Shown: positions 19,931-30,314, numbered from the stretch's first letter. The stretch is 64,000 nucleotides of DNA from Massilia sp. CF038 (GCF_900129765.1 NZ_FQWU01000002.1:558001-622000), one strand, 5' to 3'. Program-made: numbers and translations. Notes: a model not told the origin generated them from the letters alone.

Positions 19931-21127
19931 TTAGAGGATGCTCGCCAGTGCGCACTGGCGGAAATGGGCGTTCGCTTCTTCGTGCTGGCCCAGCGCTTCG
20001 TGCATCTGCGCCAGCTTCAAATGGGCTTCGCGCACCATGCGCGGCTCGCTCGCGTCGGAAAGGGCCTGCTCCAGATAGCGCTGGGCTTTGCCCCACAACT
20101 TCTGCTTCAGGCACAGCGATCCAAGCGTGAGCGCCAGTTCGGCGTCGGTTGGGCGCTGCTTGATCCAGGCTTCGCAATGCTCGATCTGTGCCAGCAGCGA
20201 TGGCGACCCGGCGCCGCCGGCAGCGTCGCGGTAGGCGCGCACCACGCGGTCGTCCCATTCCACGCGCAGCGCTTCTTCTGCCGTGGCGCGGGCTTCGTCG
20301 TGCAGGCCGCGCGCATTCAGCGCAGTTGCGGCGCGCGCAGCGATGTAAGGTTTAACGCGATCAGCCGTTGGCACGGTCGACCACACCCGCATGATCGACT
20401 CGGCATCGTGCGAGCTGTCCGACAGCAGCGCTTCGTAGGCCAGTTCGCGCAAGCGCGACGACAGCGCCGGATGCAGTGCCTTGTGCTTGTCCAGCGAACG
20501 GACCAGGCGCAACACCTCGGGCCAGTTCTTGGCCTGCTGGTGCGCTTTCATGGACCATTGCAGCGCGTGGATATGGCGCTGGCCGCTAGCGTTAAGTTCA
20601 GCCACCGCATCCAGAGCTGCTTCCGGCTGATGGTCGTCGACCAGCAGCTCAGTCATGGTCATCAAACGTGCGGTCTTGAGGCTGTTGTCGTTGACGACGC
20701 CGGCCAGCCAGTTGTCACGCCGGCTGGACTGACGCATGCGGTGCGCGGCGCGCGCGCCGATCAGCGCGGCCAGGCCTGCGTTTTCTGGCAGTTCGGCAGC
20801 GCGCATGGCAGCTTTTTCGGCATGGCCGAAACGGCCTTCGAACAGGGCCTTGAGCGCGTCGCGCAAGCCCTTGTTGCCATCGCGTTCACGCTTGCGCTGA
20901 CGATAAGCGGCCACCTTGGCCGGCATGGCCACGGTTGCGCGCAAGGCGCGCAGCATGCCGTACATGATGATGAACAGCGCCGCCGTCAGCACCACGAACA
21001 AGTTGAGCGACATGTCGATCCGGTGCGGCGGATAAAAGAACACGACATTGCCGGGATTGAAGCGGGCCGTTACGGCGACACCGATCGCAGCGGCCATCAG
21101 GGCGACTAACCAGAGAAGTAATCGCAT
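19931..21127 (-). CDS. hemY: HemY-like TPR membrane protein of the haem cluster
   Basis: 398 residues. Two N-terminal membrane helices (about 2-20 and 40-62) enclose the HemY_N-type segment with VVFFYPPHRIDMSLN. The rest is a helical TPR region in the cytoplasm with clear repeats (ELALTLGSLCLKQKLWGKAQRYLEQAL, quoted in part: LWGKAQRYLEQAL, and AHLKLAQMHEALGQ). HemY of proteobacteria is not the Bacillus protoporphyrinogen oxidase; it is thought to organise tetrapyrrole enzymes. It follows hemX by 3 bp on the same strand. Confidence 0.92.
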   Translation of the reverse strand: MRLLLWLVALMAAAIGVAVTARFNPGNVVFFYPPHRIDMSLNLFVVLTAALFIIMYGMLRALRATVAMPAKVAAYRQRKRERDGNKGLRDALKALFEGRFGHAEKAAMRAAELPENAGLAALIGARAAHRMRQSSRRDNWLAGVVNDNSLKTARLMTMTELLVDDHQPEAALDAVAELNASGQRHIHALQWSMKAHQQAKNWPEVLRLVRSLDKHKALHPALSSRLRELAYEALLSDSSHDAESIMRVWSTVPTADRVKPYIAARAATALNARGLHDEARATAEEALRVEWDDRVVRAYRDAAGGAGSPSLLAQIEHCEAWIKQRPTDAELALTLGSLCLKQKLWGKAQRYLEQALSDASEPRMVREAHLKLAQMHEALGQHEEANAHFRQCALASIL

Positions 21128-21130
21128 GGC

Positions 21131-22312
21131 TTAAGGCTTCGACTTGTAGTTGCGCACAGCATTCAGGCTGTCCGACAGCGACGGCATTTCAATCGCCACG
21201 TTATGAGCTTGCACCTGACGCAGCAGATTCTGCGCGCTCTGGGTGCTGGCAGCACGGTTGTCGAAGTGCTTGGCCAACGCATCCTGCACGGCCAGCAGGT
21301 CGGTGCGGAAGGCGGTTTCGTTACGCGACATCAGCGCCAGGCGCGCATTGAGCAGGCGCAGCTTGAGGTTTTCGCGCATGAAGTAAGCCTGCTCGGGCGA
21401 CAGCATCAGTGCATCGGGCGAATCAACCGTGCGCACGCGAATCAGCTGGCGAATATCGGTCCACATTTCGTCCGACCATGCGCGCCAGGTGGCTTGCGCG
21501 CGGCTGGCGTAGGTGTCCGGTTCGGGTGCCACGACAGGAGCAGGCGCCGTCTTCACACCCGCTTTGGGCTTCACATCCATCTTGCGCGGGCGGACCACGG
21601 GAGCCGGCAGGGCCGGCTTTTCGTCGGCCAGCATTGGCAGCGCGTCAATCAGGGCGATGGCGTTATCGATCCGCAGGGCTACGCCCACGGTGTCGATCGA
21701 TGGCAGCGCCTTGAGCTTGTCGATATCCTTGGCAATGGCGCGGCGGATGGTGATGAATTGCGGTTTGTCCGAGCGTGACAGCGAACGATCGGCATTTTGC
21801 AGCGCAATCAGCGCGCCCTGCACGTTGCCCGACAATTGCAGCTGCTGGCTGGCAGTGGACAGCACCTGCTCAATTTCAGCCAGCGCCCACTCGTCGCGGT
21901 TTTTCGACAGATCCTGGTAAAGCTGTTCCAGGGCCAGCTGCTGGCTTTGGGCTTCGAGCTGGCGGTTTTCCAGCGCGGTGACCTTTTCTTGCAAGCCCTT
22001 GGCCAGGTCCTGCACCGAGTTGGCCGTAGCCGCCGTCTGTGCATTGACCACTTCGCCCTTTTGCACGCTGCGCGCCATTTCCATGCGCAAGCGCTGCAAG
22101 CTATTGCGGGTCGACCAGGCGTTGGCGGCCAGCAGCAGCGCGATCACAATCACCGAAACAGTGAGGGGACGCTGCAAAATGTCGGAAATGGACGGGCCGG
22201 CCTGCGGTGCGGCAGGCGGCGGCGGTGGACTGGCGTAGTTCGCCTGAGGCGCGCTCGCCGGGGCAGCGGCAGCCGCTGGTTTGGGTTCTGGAATGGTAGG
22301 CAATTCGTTCAT
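21131..22312 (-). CDS. hemX: HemX-like protein (uroporphyrinogen-III C-methyltransferase-like, non-catalytic)
   Basis: 393 residues. A proline/alanine-rich cytoplasmic head (1-45) is followed by one membrane helix (about 51-68, PLTVSVIVIALLLAANAW), a coiled coil (about 75-130) and a C-terminal domain of the HemX family. Although such proteins are often named as methyltransferases, no SAM-binding motif is visible. The start overlaps the hemD stop by 4 bp (ATGA). It probably acts with HemY as a scaffold. Confidence 0.92.
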   Translation of the reverse strand: MNELPTIPEPKPAAAAAPASAPQANYASPPPPPAAPQAGPSISDILQRPLTVSVIVIALLLAANAWSTRNSLQRLRMEMARSVQKGEVVNAQTAATANSVQDLAKGLQEKVTALENRQLEAQSQQLALEQLYQDLSKNRDEWALAEIEQVLSTASQQLQLSGNVQGALIALQNADRSLSRSDKPQFITIRRAIAKDIDKLKALPSIDTVGVALRIDNAIALIDALPMLADEKPALPAPVVRPRKMDVKPKAGVKTAPAPVVAPEPDTYASRAQATWRAWSDEMWTDIRQLIRVRTVDSPDALMLSPEQAYFMRENLKLRLLNARLALMSRNETAFRTDLLAVQDALAKHFDNRAASTQSAQNLLRQVQAHNVAIEMPSLSDSLNAVRNYKSKP

Positions 22313-23079
22313 GGTCGTGATTGTAACGCGGCAAGCAGTCGTTCGTCGCCTGATCCACAGAGTGTCAGCTGGGTAATTCCGAGCCCGCTCGCCGTTTCGG
22401 CAATCCTGGCGTGCGGAACGATCATCCGCTGTTGTTGCAATTTTGCTACATATTCAGGATTTCCCAGTGCATTCACCAGGGCAAACAAGCCGCGCAGAGC
22501 TTCCGAACTGGTGATGATCCAGTCATTTTGCGTGTCCAGCAAGCGCTGCAGCTGTTCGCGCAGCGGCGCGCTCATCGGCGGCACGCTGCGCCGGTAGGCA
22601 GCCACCGTGGTGACGCGGGCACCGGCGGCGCGCAGGCCGTCGGCCATGAGTTCGCGCCCGCTTTCGCCACGCACGATCAACACTTCTTTACCCGCCAAGC
22701 TGGCCAGGTCCAGGGTCTGCAGCAGGTTTTCCGAATCGCTGCGCGACGGATCCTTGGGGCTGATGATGGTCGTATTGCTCGGGTCGATACCATGCGCTGC
22801 CAGGGCGGCGCGGCTGCCCTCGCCCAGCACCGCCACCGTTACCTCGGGCGGCCAGGCGGGAATGTGAGCAAAGGCCGCGTCAATGGCGTTGGGCGACACA
22901 AAGGCCACCAGCGCGTAACGGCGCAGGTCGGCCAGGGTGGCGATCAGGGCGCACTGGTCGTCCAGCGGAAAAATCTCCAGCAGCGGCAACAGCACCACCT
23001 CGCGCCCCAGCTGGGCCACCTGGTGCGCCAGTGCTTGCGCCTGCGCCTTGGGGCGGGTGATGACGACGGCGTCAGTCAT
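22309..23079 (-). CDS. hemD: Uroporphyrinogen-III synthase
   Basis: 256 residues from ATG 23079, which starts the family N-terminus ([20 protein letters not shown]); the longer frame is just overlap with hemC. The two-lobed HemD fold is recognisable from [16 protein letters not shown] (about 72-82), [17 protein letters not shown]-type [17 protein letters not shown] (about 136-152) and [11 protein letters not shown] (about 199-209). It closes and rearranges hydroxymethylbilane to uroporphyrinogen III. It overlaps hemC by 8 bp and hemX by 4 bp. Confidence 0.95.
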   Translation of the reverse strand: MTDAVVITRPKAQAQALAHQVAQLGREVVLLPLLEIFPLDDQCALIATLADLRRYALVAFVSPNAIDAAFAHIPAWPPEVTVAVLGEGSRAALAAHGIDPSNTTIISPKDPSRSDSENLLQTLDLASLAGKEVLIVRGESGRELMADGLRAAGARVTTVAAYRRSVPPMSAPLREQLQRLLDTQNDWIITSSEALRGLFALVNALGNPEYVAKLQQQRMIVPHARIAETASGLGITQLTLCGSGDERLLAALQSRP

Positions 23080-24064
23080 CGGCGGCGGCGGCCTCGGCTT
23101 TGCAGACGGCCAGAATCGCATTCGCATCCTGGTCGGCCAGCAGTTTGGATACCTGTTCGCCCAGCGCTTCCGGCGCGTCGGCCGGGCCGGACAGTTCGGC
23201 GCTGGCCATGCGCGTGCCGTCGGGCGTGGCAACCATGGCGCGCAGGCGCATGGTGCCCTGGTCCACGGTGGCAAACGCCGCCAGCGGAATCTGGCAGCTG
23301 CCGCCAAACACCTTGGACACCTTGCGCTCGGCCGCCACAGCCTGCGACGTGGCCAGGTGGTTCAGCGGCGCCAAAATGGCGCGCAGATCCAGCCCATCGT
23401 CGCGCTCGGCAATTTCGATGGCCATGGCGCCCTGACCGGCAGCCGGCAGGCTGGTTTCCGGTTCCAGCAGCGCGCGAATGCGCTCTGGCAAGCCAAGCCG
23501 CTTCAGACCGGCTGCTGCCAGAATGATGGCCGCGTAATCGCCGCGGTCCAGCTTGCCCAGGCGGGTATCCAAATTGCCGCGCAGCGGCTGAATGACCAGA
23601 TGTGGGTAGCGGGCTGCAATCAGCGACTGGCGGCGCAGGCTGCTGGTGCCAACAACGGCGCCAGCCGGCAAGTCTGCCAGGCTGTTGTAATGGTTGGAAA
23701 CGAAGGCATCGCGCGGATCTTCGCGCTCCAGCACGGCTGCCAGGGCAAAGCCTTCCGGCAAGTCCATTGGCACATCCTTGAGGGAATGGACGGCCAGATC
23801 GGCACGGCCTTCGGCCATGGCCACCTCGAGTTCCTTCACAAACAAACCCTTGCCGCCGACCTTGGAGAGGGCGCGGTCCAGGATCTGGTCACCGCGCGTT
23901 GTCATGCCAAGGATCTCAATGCTGCAGTGCGGATATAATAGTGCTAATCGCGCGCGTACATGCTCTGCCTGCCACATGGCCAGGCGGCTCTCCCGCGAGG
24001 CGATCACAAGCTTGGAGGGCGGCTGCGGTAGTTGTTCAGTTGCTTTCAAAACGGATTCTTTCAC
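23072..24064 (-). CDS. hemC: Hydroxymethylbilane synthase (porphobilinogen deaminase)
   Basis: 330 residues. The cofactor-attachment cysteine is Cys257 in [10 protein letters not shown], which carries the dipyrromethane. Catalytic Asp97 lies in HSLKDVP and the arginines that bind the growing chain include those in TRGDQILD and SSLRRQSL. It joins four porphobilinogens. It is the first gene of hemC-hemD-hemX-hemY and is divergent from ppc with a 127-bp spacer. Confidence 0.96.
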   Translation of the reverse strand: MKESVLKATEQLPQPPSKLVIASRESRLAMWQAEHVRARLALLYPHCSIEILGMTTRGDQILDRALSKVGGKGLFVKELEVAMAEGRADLAVHSLKDVPMDLPEGFALAAVLEREDPRDAFVSNHYNSLADLPAGAVVGTSSLRRQSLIAARYPHLVIQPLRGNLDTRLGKLDRGDYAAIILAAAGLKRLGLPERIRALLEPETSLPAAGQGAMAIEIAERDDGLDLRAILAPLNHLATSQAVAAERKVSKVFGGSCQIPLAAFATVDQGTMRLRAMVATPDGTRMASAELSGPADAPEALGEQVSKLLADQDANAILAVCKAEAAAADD

Positions 24065-24191
24065 TGTCGTTAAACCCTAACCGGCATGGCGTCAGTTATC
24101 GGCTCTTGCATAAGATCACAAATTTTATCATGCGCCCCCTTTGCAGAACCTGGCCATAAGCCTTTGCACCAACATTTCACTCTGGTCCAAC

Positions 24192-27002
24192 ATGGTAAAT
24201 CAAGCTGCTGCTCAAGAAACCCAACCTGTCCTCGATAAGGACGCACCACTGAAAGAAGACATCCGCCTGCTCGGCCGCCTGCTCGGCGACGTGCTGCGCG
24301 ACCAGGAAGGCGAGGACGTGTTCAACGTCGTCGAGACGATTCGCCAGACCGCGGTGCGTTTCCGCCGCGAGGACGACGCCCAAGCCGGCAAAGACCTCAC
24401 CGCCCTGCTCCACAAGCTGACCCGCAACCAGACCATTTCGGTGGTGCGTGCGTTTTCTTACTTCTCGCACCTTGCCAATATCGCCGAAGACCAGCACCAC
24501 ATTCGCCGCCGCCGCGCCCACCTGCTGGCCGGTTCCGCCCCGCAGCAAGGCAGCGTCAGTTTCGCGCTCAGCAAACTGAAACAGGCAGGCGTAAAAGGCG
24601 ATACCGTGCGCACCTTCTTCCAGGATGCGCTGATCGCCCCCGTGCTGACCGCCCACCCGACCGAAGTGCAGCGCAAATCCATTTTGGATGCCGAGCATGA
24701 CATCGCGCGCCTGCTGGCCGAACGCGACCTGCCGCTCACGCCGAAAGAGCGCGTGGCCAACACCGCCCTGCTGCACGCCCGCATTGCCACGTTGTGGCAG
24801 ACGCGCATGCTGCGCTACTCCAAGCTGACGGTGGCCGACGAAATCGACAACGCCTTGTCCTACTACCGCATTACCTTCCTGCGCGAGCTGCCAGGCCTGT
24901 ACGACGACATTGAAGAAGAAATCGGCAGCCACTATCCCGACCACGAATCGTCGCTGGGCGACGCGGCCTACGTGCAAATGGGCAGCTGGATCGGCGGCGA
25001 CCGTGACGGCAACCCCAACGTTAACGCCGGCACCATGCAGCACGCACTGGTACGCCAGGCCACCACGATTCTCGATTTTTACCTGGATGAAGTGCACGCC
25101 CTGGGCGCCGAGCTGTCCATTTCCACCCTGATGGTGGGCGCCAGCCCGGCCCTGCAAACACTGGCAGATGCCTCGCCCGACCATTCGCCGCATCGTAGCG
25201 ACGAGCCATACCGCCGCGCCCTGATCGGCGTGTACGCGCGCCTGGCCGCCACCGCCCGTGCCCTGGGCGCCACCAACATCCTGCGCAAGGAAGTTGGCCA
25301 CGCCGAGCCGTACGCCCAAGCGAGCGAGTTTGGCGCCGACCTGGCCGTGCTGGCCGAATCGCTGCGCACCAACCACGGCGCGCTGCTGATCAAGCCGCGC
25401 CTGGCCACGCTGCAGCGCGCGGCCGGCATCTTTGGCTTCCACCTTGCGTCGCTGGACATGCGCCAGACATCGGACGTGCACGAGCGCGTGCTGGCCGAGC
25501 TGTTTGCCACCTCCGGCGTAGAAGCGGACTACGCCAAGCTCGATGAAGCGCAGAAGAGCAAGCTGCTGCTGGCCGAACTGGCGCAACCACGCCTGCTGTA
25601 CTCGCCCTATTCGGACTACAGCGACGAAACAGAGTCCGAACTGACCATCCTGCGCGCAGCGAAGGACATTCGCGAGCGTTACGGCGCGCGCGCCATCCGC
25701 AACTACATCATCTCGCACACGGAAGAAGTGTCCGACCTGCTGGAAGTACTGCTGCTGCAAAAAGAAACCGGCCTGCTGCGCACCAAGTCGAAAGAACTGG
25801 ACGCGATGGTCATTCCTCTGTTCGAAACCATTCCCGACCTGCAGCGCGCGGCCGGCATCATGGACGAATGGATGGCCATTCCGCTGGTGAAGGAACTGAT
25901 CGCCAAACAGGGGCAGCTGCAGGAAGTCATGCTGGGCTACTCCGACTCCAACAAGGACGGCGGCTTCCTTACCTCCAACTGGGAACTGTACAAGGCCGAA
26001 ATCAACCTGGTGCAAGTGTTCCAGCGCGCCGGCGTGAAGATTCGCCTGTTCCATGGCCGCGGCGGCACCGTGGGCCGCGGCGGGGGACCAAGCTACGAGG
26101 CGATCCTGGCGCAGCCAAAAGGCACCGTGAATGGCCAGATTCGCCTGACCGAACAGGGCGAAATCATCGCCTCCAAGTTCTCCAACGCCGACATTGGCCG
26201 CCGCAACCTGGAGCTGCTGGTCGCCGCCACGCTGGAAGCGAGCCTGATGCCGCATGCGACCGAAGGCGACATGGCCCAGCGCCTGGCCGGCTTTGAAGCC
26301 ATCATGGCCGACCTGTCCGAGCGCGCCTACAAAGCCTACCGCAACCTGGTCTACGAGACCCCGGGCTTTACCGACTACTTCTTCGCCGCCACCCCGATTG
26401 CGGAGATCGCGGAGCTGAACCTGGGTTCGCGCCCGGCCTCGCGCAAGTCCACCCGCCGCATTGAAGACCTGCGCGCCATTCCTTGGGGTTTCTCGTGGGG
26501 CCAGTGCCGCCTGCTGCTGCCGGGCTGGTACGGCTTTGGCTCCGCCATCACGCAATGGCTGGAAGAAGGCCAGCGCGAGCAAAAGATCGCAACGCTGCAA
26601 GCCATGTACAAAGAGTGGCCGTTCTTCGCCACCCTGCTGTCGAACATGGACATGGTACTGGCCAAGACCGACCTGGCAATCGCCTCGCGCTACGCTGGCC
26701 TGGTGGCCGATGTGGAGCTGCGCGAGCGGATCTTCAAGCGCATCGCCGCCGAACATGGCACCGCCCTGCGCTGCCTGGAAAGCATCACCGGCGCGCACGA
26801 GCGGCTGGCGGGCAACCCGCTGCTGGCCCGTTCGATCCAGAACCGCTTTGCCTATCTGGACCCGCTGAACCATTTGCAGGTGGAGCTGATTCACCGCCAC
26901 CGCGCCGTCGCTGGCGACCCTGCGCAAATCGATGAACGGGTCCACCGCGGCATCCATTTATCGATCAACGGCGTGGCTGCAGGCCTGCGAAATACGGGTT
27001 AA
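24192..27002 (+). CDS. ppc: Phosphoenolpyruvate carboxylase
   Basis: 936 residues from ATG 24192. An in-frame upstream start at 24141 gives a non-family extension, and neither has a clear SD. Active-site landmarks are [11 protein letters not shown] (about 153-163, catalytic His), [11 protein letters not shown] (about 581-591), [14 protein letters not shown] (about 619-632) and QGEIIASKF (about 655-663). The usual C-terminal NTG ending is present (RNTG), as needed for aspartate inhibition. It makes oxaloacetate from PEP and bicarbonate. Confidence 0.96.
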   Translation: MVNQAAAQETQPVLDKDAPLKEDIRLLGRLLGDVLRDQEGEDVFNVVETIRQTAVRFRREDDAQAGKDLTALLHKLTRNQTISVVRAFSYFSHLANIAEDQHHIRRRRAHLLAGSAPQQGSVSFALSKLKQAGVKGDTVRTFFQDALIAPVLTAHPTEVQRKSILDAEHDIARLLAERDLPLTPKERVANTALLHARIATLWQTRMLRYSKLTVADEIDNALSYYRITFLRELPGLYDDIEEEIGSHYPDHESSLGDAAYVQMGSWIGGDRDGNPNVNAGTMQHALVRQATTILDFYLDEVHALGAELSISTLMVGASPALQTLADASPDHSPHRSDEPYRRALIGVYARLAATARALGATNILRKEVGHAEPYAQASEFGADLAVLAESLRTNHGALLIKPRLATLQRAAGIFGFHLASLDMRQTSDVHERVLAELFATSGVEADYAKLDEAQKSKLLLAELAQPRLLYSPYSDYSDETESELTILRAAKDIRERYGARAIRNYIISHTEEVSDLLEVLLLQKETGLLRTKSKELDAMVIPLFETIPDLQRAAGIMDEWMAIPLVKELIAKQGQLQEVMLGYSDSNKDGGFLTSNWELYKAEINLVQVFQRAGVKIRLFHGRGGTVGRGGGPSYEAILAQPKGTVNGQIRLTEQGEIIASKFSNADIGRRNLELLVAATLEASLMPHATEGDMAQRLAGFEAIMADLSERAYKAYRNLVYETPGFTDYFFAATPIAEIAELNLGSRPASRKSTRRIEDLRAIPWGFSWGQCRLLLPGWYGFGSAITQWLEEGQREQKIATLQAMYKEWPFFATLLSNMDMVLAKTDLAIASRYAGLVADVELRERIFKRIAAEHGTALRCLESITGAHERLAGNPLLARSIQNRFAYLDPLNHLQVELIHRHRAVAGDPAQIDERVHRGIHLSINGVAAGLRNTG

Positions 27003-27040
27003 TGCAAGGTGCATGTAGAAAGTTCGAAATTGAAACAATT

Positions 27041-27168
27041 GGAGAGAGTTGATGTCAGATCGCTATGTAAAATAGGTCCTGGATAGTAACCAGGGTGCGA
27101 CGAACTCGCATCTCTCTCCTGACTAGCCCATTCGCGCACATGAAGAAATTCACGTGCGCTTTTTTTTG
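27041..27168 (+). ncRNA. Candidate structured small RNA or folded 3' UTR of ppc, ending in an intrinsic terminator
   Basis: Seen directly: GGAGAGAG (27041-27048) pairs with CTCTCTCC (27112-27119). Inside are hairpin CCTGG/CCAGG (27078-27082 with 27090-27094) and hairpin TGCGA/TCGCA (27096-27100 with 27106-27110), giving a closed three-way junction. A terminator hairpin follows (27134-27159, GCGCAC/GTGCGC plus inner TGAA/TTCA) with eight T residues at 27160-27167. There is no reading frame through it. It begins 38 bp after the ppc stop, so it may be an independent sRNA or a ppc 3'-UTR product. No known RNA family is recognised. Confidence 0.55.
27134..27168 (+). terminator. Rho-independent terminator after ppc
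   Basis: A stem of GCGCAC with GTGCGC, extended by TGAA/TTCA past one mismatch, and loop GAAA, is followed by eight T. It is the first terminator after ppc. Confidence 0.85.
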
Positions 27169-27393
27169 CCGTTTGAAGAACTAAGCTAGACGACCCATGA
27201 AGAAATAACTGCAGTGCCACATCGCCCTCGCGGAGGCGGGGGCTCGTCCTCGCGAAGGCGGGGACCCATCCCACATCCCCGAAGCCGGGCAGGCTGAACA
27301 ACCTCGTACCTTATCTAATCACCACATCCGTCGCATCCACGCCGCAAAATAATTCCACTTACACATCGCAAGTTGTAACAAGGCAAGTAATTT
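27169..27393. other. Gene-free stretch with a rearranged dispersed repeat
   Basis: This part of the 391-bp gap between ppc and the GGDEF gene has no supportable gene. At 27220-27243 and 27244-27269 two partial, same-orientation copies of the 28-bp repeat arm are joined end to end. The first reads CATCGCCCTCGCGGAGG and lacks the final ACCCAT part. The remainder is unstructured promoter-like sequence before 27394. Confidence 0.6.
27220..27269. repeat. Two joined partial copies of the dispersed repeat arm
   Basis: Direct, not inverted, arrangement: the left copy stops after GGCGGGGGC and the right copy begins TCGTCCTCGCGAAGG and runs to GGGACCCAT. Compare the full inverted copies at 19152 and 51593. 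Confidence 0.75.
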
Positions 27394-29496
27394 ATGTACT
27401 CTGCGGAAGTATTTCGGTACGCTATTGCGATGCATGCCCCTACCATTTTCCGCCCCCCTTCCCGACTGCTCCACTCCTTCCTGCTGAGTGCCTTAATGGC
27501 CACCACCAGCACCGTCTCCGCCGCGCCCCCAGTTGCCAACCCGCCAACAATCGCAACCCTCAAAGCCGAACTCGCGAACGAAGACAACAACCACCCCGAA
27601 GGAGCCGTCCCGAAGCTCCGCGCCGCCCTCAGCAACAAGGATTCGCTCCCCCTCGCCGACAAGCTCTGGCTCTTATCCAAGCTCTGCAGCAATCTCTATG
27701 AACTGAAAAAATTCGACGAAGCCATGATTCCCGCACGCGAAGGCCTGGCAGCCAGCGCGTCCCTCCCCATGGAACACGTCCGTTTCAGCACCATCGTCAG
27801 CGAAATACTGCACGAGACGGGCAAGGACGGCGAAGCCATCCAGGAATACCAGAAAATTGCCACGCTGCTGCCCGCCCTGGCCGCCCCAGAAACCAGCCGC
27901 AAAAGCCAGCTAGTTGCCGCCGATGCCTGGCACATGGCCGGCACCGCCCTGTTGGCCGCCGGCCAGGTCCCCGAAGCACAAGACCTGCTGATGCGCGGCC
28001 TGCGCATCTTCGAGATGAAGAACGACGAGCCAGGGCAGCAGGTCAGCGCAATGAACGGCCTGGCCATGGTTTACTACCGCACCGGCCGGCTGGACGACGC
28101 CATGCGCGAGCAACAACGCTCGATCGATATTGCCGAGCGCGCCAAGCTGCCCGACGCAATTTCCCGCGCCTATCTGCGCATGGCGCACTACCTGTCCAGC
28201 GCCGGCCGGGTCGACGAACAATTCCAGGCCTTGCTGACCGCCCGCGCGCGTGCCCAGGAATCCAGGAACGACTACAACCTGGCCGTCATCGCCACCAACC
28301 TGGCCGACGTGGCATTGCAGCGCAAAGACTACGCCGGTGCCCTGCAATTTGCAGAGCAAGCCATCCCCTTGGTGGAAAAGTCCAAAGACATTGAGTCCCT
28401 GCGCGTCTGCTGGATCAACAAAGGCGTGGCCCTGAACCGGCTTGGCCGGCCCGGCGGCATTGCCTGGATCCAGCGCGGCCTGGACGCCTTTGCCGCCGAC
28501 CCCGCGCAACAAGACGTGGCCGCCGACGTGCAAGGCGTGCTGGCCGAGGAATACGGATTCAACCGCGATTTCGAAAAAGCCTACCTCGCCGCGGTCGAAC
28601 ACAAAAAGCGCAGCGACGCCGTACGCAAGGCCACTGACCTGAAGCGCATCGCCGAAGCCGATGCCCGTTATCAGGCCAGCAAAAAGCAGCGCCAGATCGA
28701 ACTGCTGGAGCAAGAACAGCGCGGGCAAAAGCGTTTTCAACTGCTGGGCATTCTGGCTGGCGCGCTGGGCCTGCTGACTATCATCGTGCTGCTGATCAGC
28801 CGCATTTACCTCAAGCGCGCCTACCGCTCCGTGAGCGAGATGTCGCTGTCCGATCCGCTGACCGGCCTGCGCAATCGCCGTTACCTGGCCAGCCGTATCG
28901 AAGAAGACCTGGCACAAGTGGGCCGCCAGCGCGAAAGCGGCAACGCGCTTAACGCCGACGTGGTGTTCATGATGATCGACATGGACCACTTCAAGTCCGT
29001 GAACGACGTGCACGGCCATGCCGCTGGCGACGCCCTGCTCAAGCAGTTCTCCGCCATTTTGCTGGAAGAAGTGCGCGATGCCGACACGGTTGTGCGCTGG
29101 GGTGGCGAAGAATTCCTGATCGTGGCCAAGCAGTCATCGAATGCAGACATCCATCTGCTGGCGGAGCGTGTGCGCGCCCGTGTGGCGAGCGCCAACTTCG
29201 ACCTGGGCCACGGCGTGGTCCTGCACAAAACCTGCTCCATCGGCTACGTCAGCTACCCATTCCCTGCTGCGGATGAGGCCCGGCCGCGCTGGGAAGACGT
29301 AGTGGAACTTGCCGACCAATGCCTGTACGCCGCCAAGAGCAGCGGACGCGACATGTGGGTCGGCGCCGTACAACGCGGGCCAGTGGGCGCGATGCCCGCC
29401 CGCCTGGACGTGCGGATGGGTATCGCAGAAGCGCTGTTTGACTTACAGCACAGCGAAGGCCGCACGCTTGCGTGGCACGACGGTGCGGAGAGCTGA
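27394..29496 (+). CDS. TPR-containing membrane diguanylate cyclase (GGDEF)
   Basis: 700 residues. An N-terminal signal or anchor (about 13-43, ending VSAAPP) is followed by a periplasmic TPR region (about 50-420). One membrane helix (about 449-472) and a cytoplasmic GGDEF domain (about 485-650) follow. The active-site motif is GGEEF, and an RxxD product-inhibition site (RDAD) sits five residues before it, so it should be an active, feedback-inhibited c-di-GMP synthase. ATG 27394 has AAGG 13 bp upstream; ATG 27430 would shorten the N-terminus by 12 residues and gives a cleaner signal sequence. The TPR part probably senses a periplasmic protein or peptide. Confidence 0.9.
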   Translation: MYSAEVFRYAIAMHAPTIFRPPSRLLHSFLLSALMATTSTVSAAPPVANPPTIATLKAELANEDNNHPEGAVPKLRAALSNKDSLPLADKLWLLSKLCSNLYELKKFDEAMIPAREGLAASASLPMEHVRFSTIVSEILHETGKDGEAIQEYQKIATLLPALAAPETSRKSQLVAADAWHMAGTALLAAGQVPEAQDLLMRGLRIFEMKNDEPGQQVSAMNGLAMVYYRTGRLDDAMREQQRSIDIAERAKLPDAISRAYLRMAHYLSSAGRVDEQFQALLTARARAQESRNDYNLAVIATNLADVALQRKDYAGALQFAEQAIPLVEKSKDIESLRVCWINKGVALNRLGRPGGIAWIQRGLDAFAADPAQQDVAADVQGVLAEEYGFNRDFEKAYLAAVEHKKRSDAVRKATDLKRIAEADARYQASKKQRQIELLEQEQRGQKRFQLLGILAGALGLLTIIVLLISRIYLKRAYRSVSEMSLSDPLTGLRNRRYLASRIEEDLAQVGRQRESGNALNADVVFMMIDMDHFKSVNDVHGHAAGDALLKQFSAILLEEVRDADTVVRWGGEEFLIVAKQSSNADIHLLAERVRARVASANFDLGHGVVLHKTCSIGYVSYPFPAADEARPRWEDVVELADQCLYAAKSSGRDMWVGAVQRGPVGAMPARLDVRMGIAEALFDLQHSEGRTLAWHDGAES

Positions 29497-29504
29497 TTTG
29501 CGCT

Positions 29505-29744
29505 TCAGGTGTAGCGTTTCAAAGCCTTTGCAAGCTTCCACACGCCACCGTTGAAAACCGCCAGGATTGTCAGCGAAATGCCAAGCACCACGGGATCGGT
29601 CGGGTCGCTTACAACGTCCGCGAAGAACAGCGCCGAAAAGGCGCATAGCGTAGTGGGTATCGCCATCATCAGGAATATTGCGAACGGGCCTGCCTTGCGG
29701 ATGAAGGCTGGCATGGCTTTGAGAAAAGCTGGTGTGCTTGGCAT
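29505..29744 (-). CDS. Small membrane protein of unknown function
   Basis: 79 residues from ATG 29744, chosen for its strong SD (AAGGAGAAGATC). Two hydrophobic helices (about 19-43 and 53-70) flank a short acidic loop (ADVVSDPTDP), and the C-terminus is basic (KLAKALKRYT). No family is recognised. It is convergent with the GGDEF gene, 8 bp away. Confidence 0.65.
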   Translation of the reverse strand: MPSTPAFLKAMPAFIRKAGPFAIFLMMAIPTTLCAFSALFFADVVSDPTDPVVLGISLTILAVFNGGVWKLAKALKRYT

Positions 29745-29832
29745 GATCTTCTCCTTGGTCGCAGGGACGACCTCAAGCGTAGATCGATTGCTGCAAAGCG
29801 CCTGATTCTGGAACAAGGAAACCGAGGAGGCC

Positions 29833-30312
29833 TTATTTCACGGCACGGCATCCATCCTCAAAATTGCGCATATCGTACCCGCCGGCCTTGCTGGAATACG
29901 CCGACTTGGGCACCACCACCAGCGTGAATGGTGCTGACATCTGATTGCGGTACTTGCAGCCTTCCGCCAGCACGCCCACATTCACATTCACGTTCAGTGG
30001 CCGGGATTCAACGCCAGTGTAGACATACATACTGGCAATTTTGACGGTACCGCTAGCCGCCGCCTGTTCTCCAACGGCGACCGCCACAAACATTTGGCTT
30101 TCGAAATCGATGGTGGCAAGCAGCGCCTGCCACTGCGTTTCGTTCAGCGTTGGTTTGACCCAGGACCGCTCCAACGCGGCCCGATCGAGAAAATAACTAA
30201 CTTGCGGGGTGGGTGGTCCCGCCGTTCCCAAATACACCTGACGAAATGAAACGGATTCCTGATCACACGCGGTGAGGATCAGCATCGCTATCAGGATAAA
30301 AATGTGCGCCAT
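29833..30312 (-). CDS. Putative lipoprotein of unknown function
   Basis: 159 residues. A short signal ends in the lipobox LTAC at residues 13-16, so Cys16 would be lipidated. The mature domain is beta-rich (QMFVAVAVGEQAAASGTVKI, then TLVVVPKSAY) with two further cysteines (in EGCKYRN and EDGCRAVK) that may pair. It resembles small protease-complex-like or PrcB-type domains in general pattern, but no assignment is made. It follows kptA by 2 bp, so the two are probably co-transcribed. Confidence 0.7.
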   Translation of the reverse strand: MAHIFILIAMLILTACDQESVSFRQVYLGTAGPPTPQVSYFLDRAALERSWVKPTLNETQWQALLATIDFESQMFVAVAVGEQAAASGTVKIASMYVYTGVESRPLNVNVNVGVLAEGCKYRNQMSAPFTLVVVPKSAYSSKAGGYDMRNFEDGCRAVK

Positions 30313-30314
30313 CG

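Noticed and set aside
19349-21109. 586-codon open frame on the plus strand
   Set aside because: Antisense to ppa and hemY, both strongly supported.
21131-22312. Active uroporphyrinogen-III methyltransferase
   Set aside because: The SAM-binding and catalytic motifs of SUMT enzymes are absent; it is a HemX-type membrane protein.
23932-23942. TATAAT on the plus strand as ppc promoter
   Set aside because: It lies inside hemC, over 240 bp from ppc, without a matching -35.
24177-26957. 926-codon open frame on the minus strand
   Set aside because: Antisense shadow of ppc; rich in His/Gln/Gly with no domain pattern.
27041-27168. c-di-GMP riboswitch for the GGDEF gene
   Set aside because: No GEMM-type conserved core was seen, and the terminator is 226 bp before the gene.
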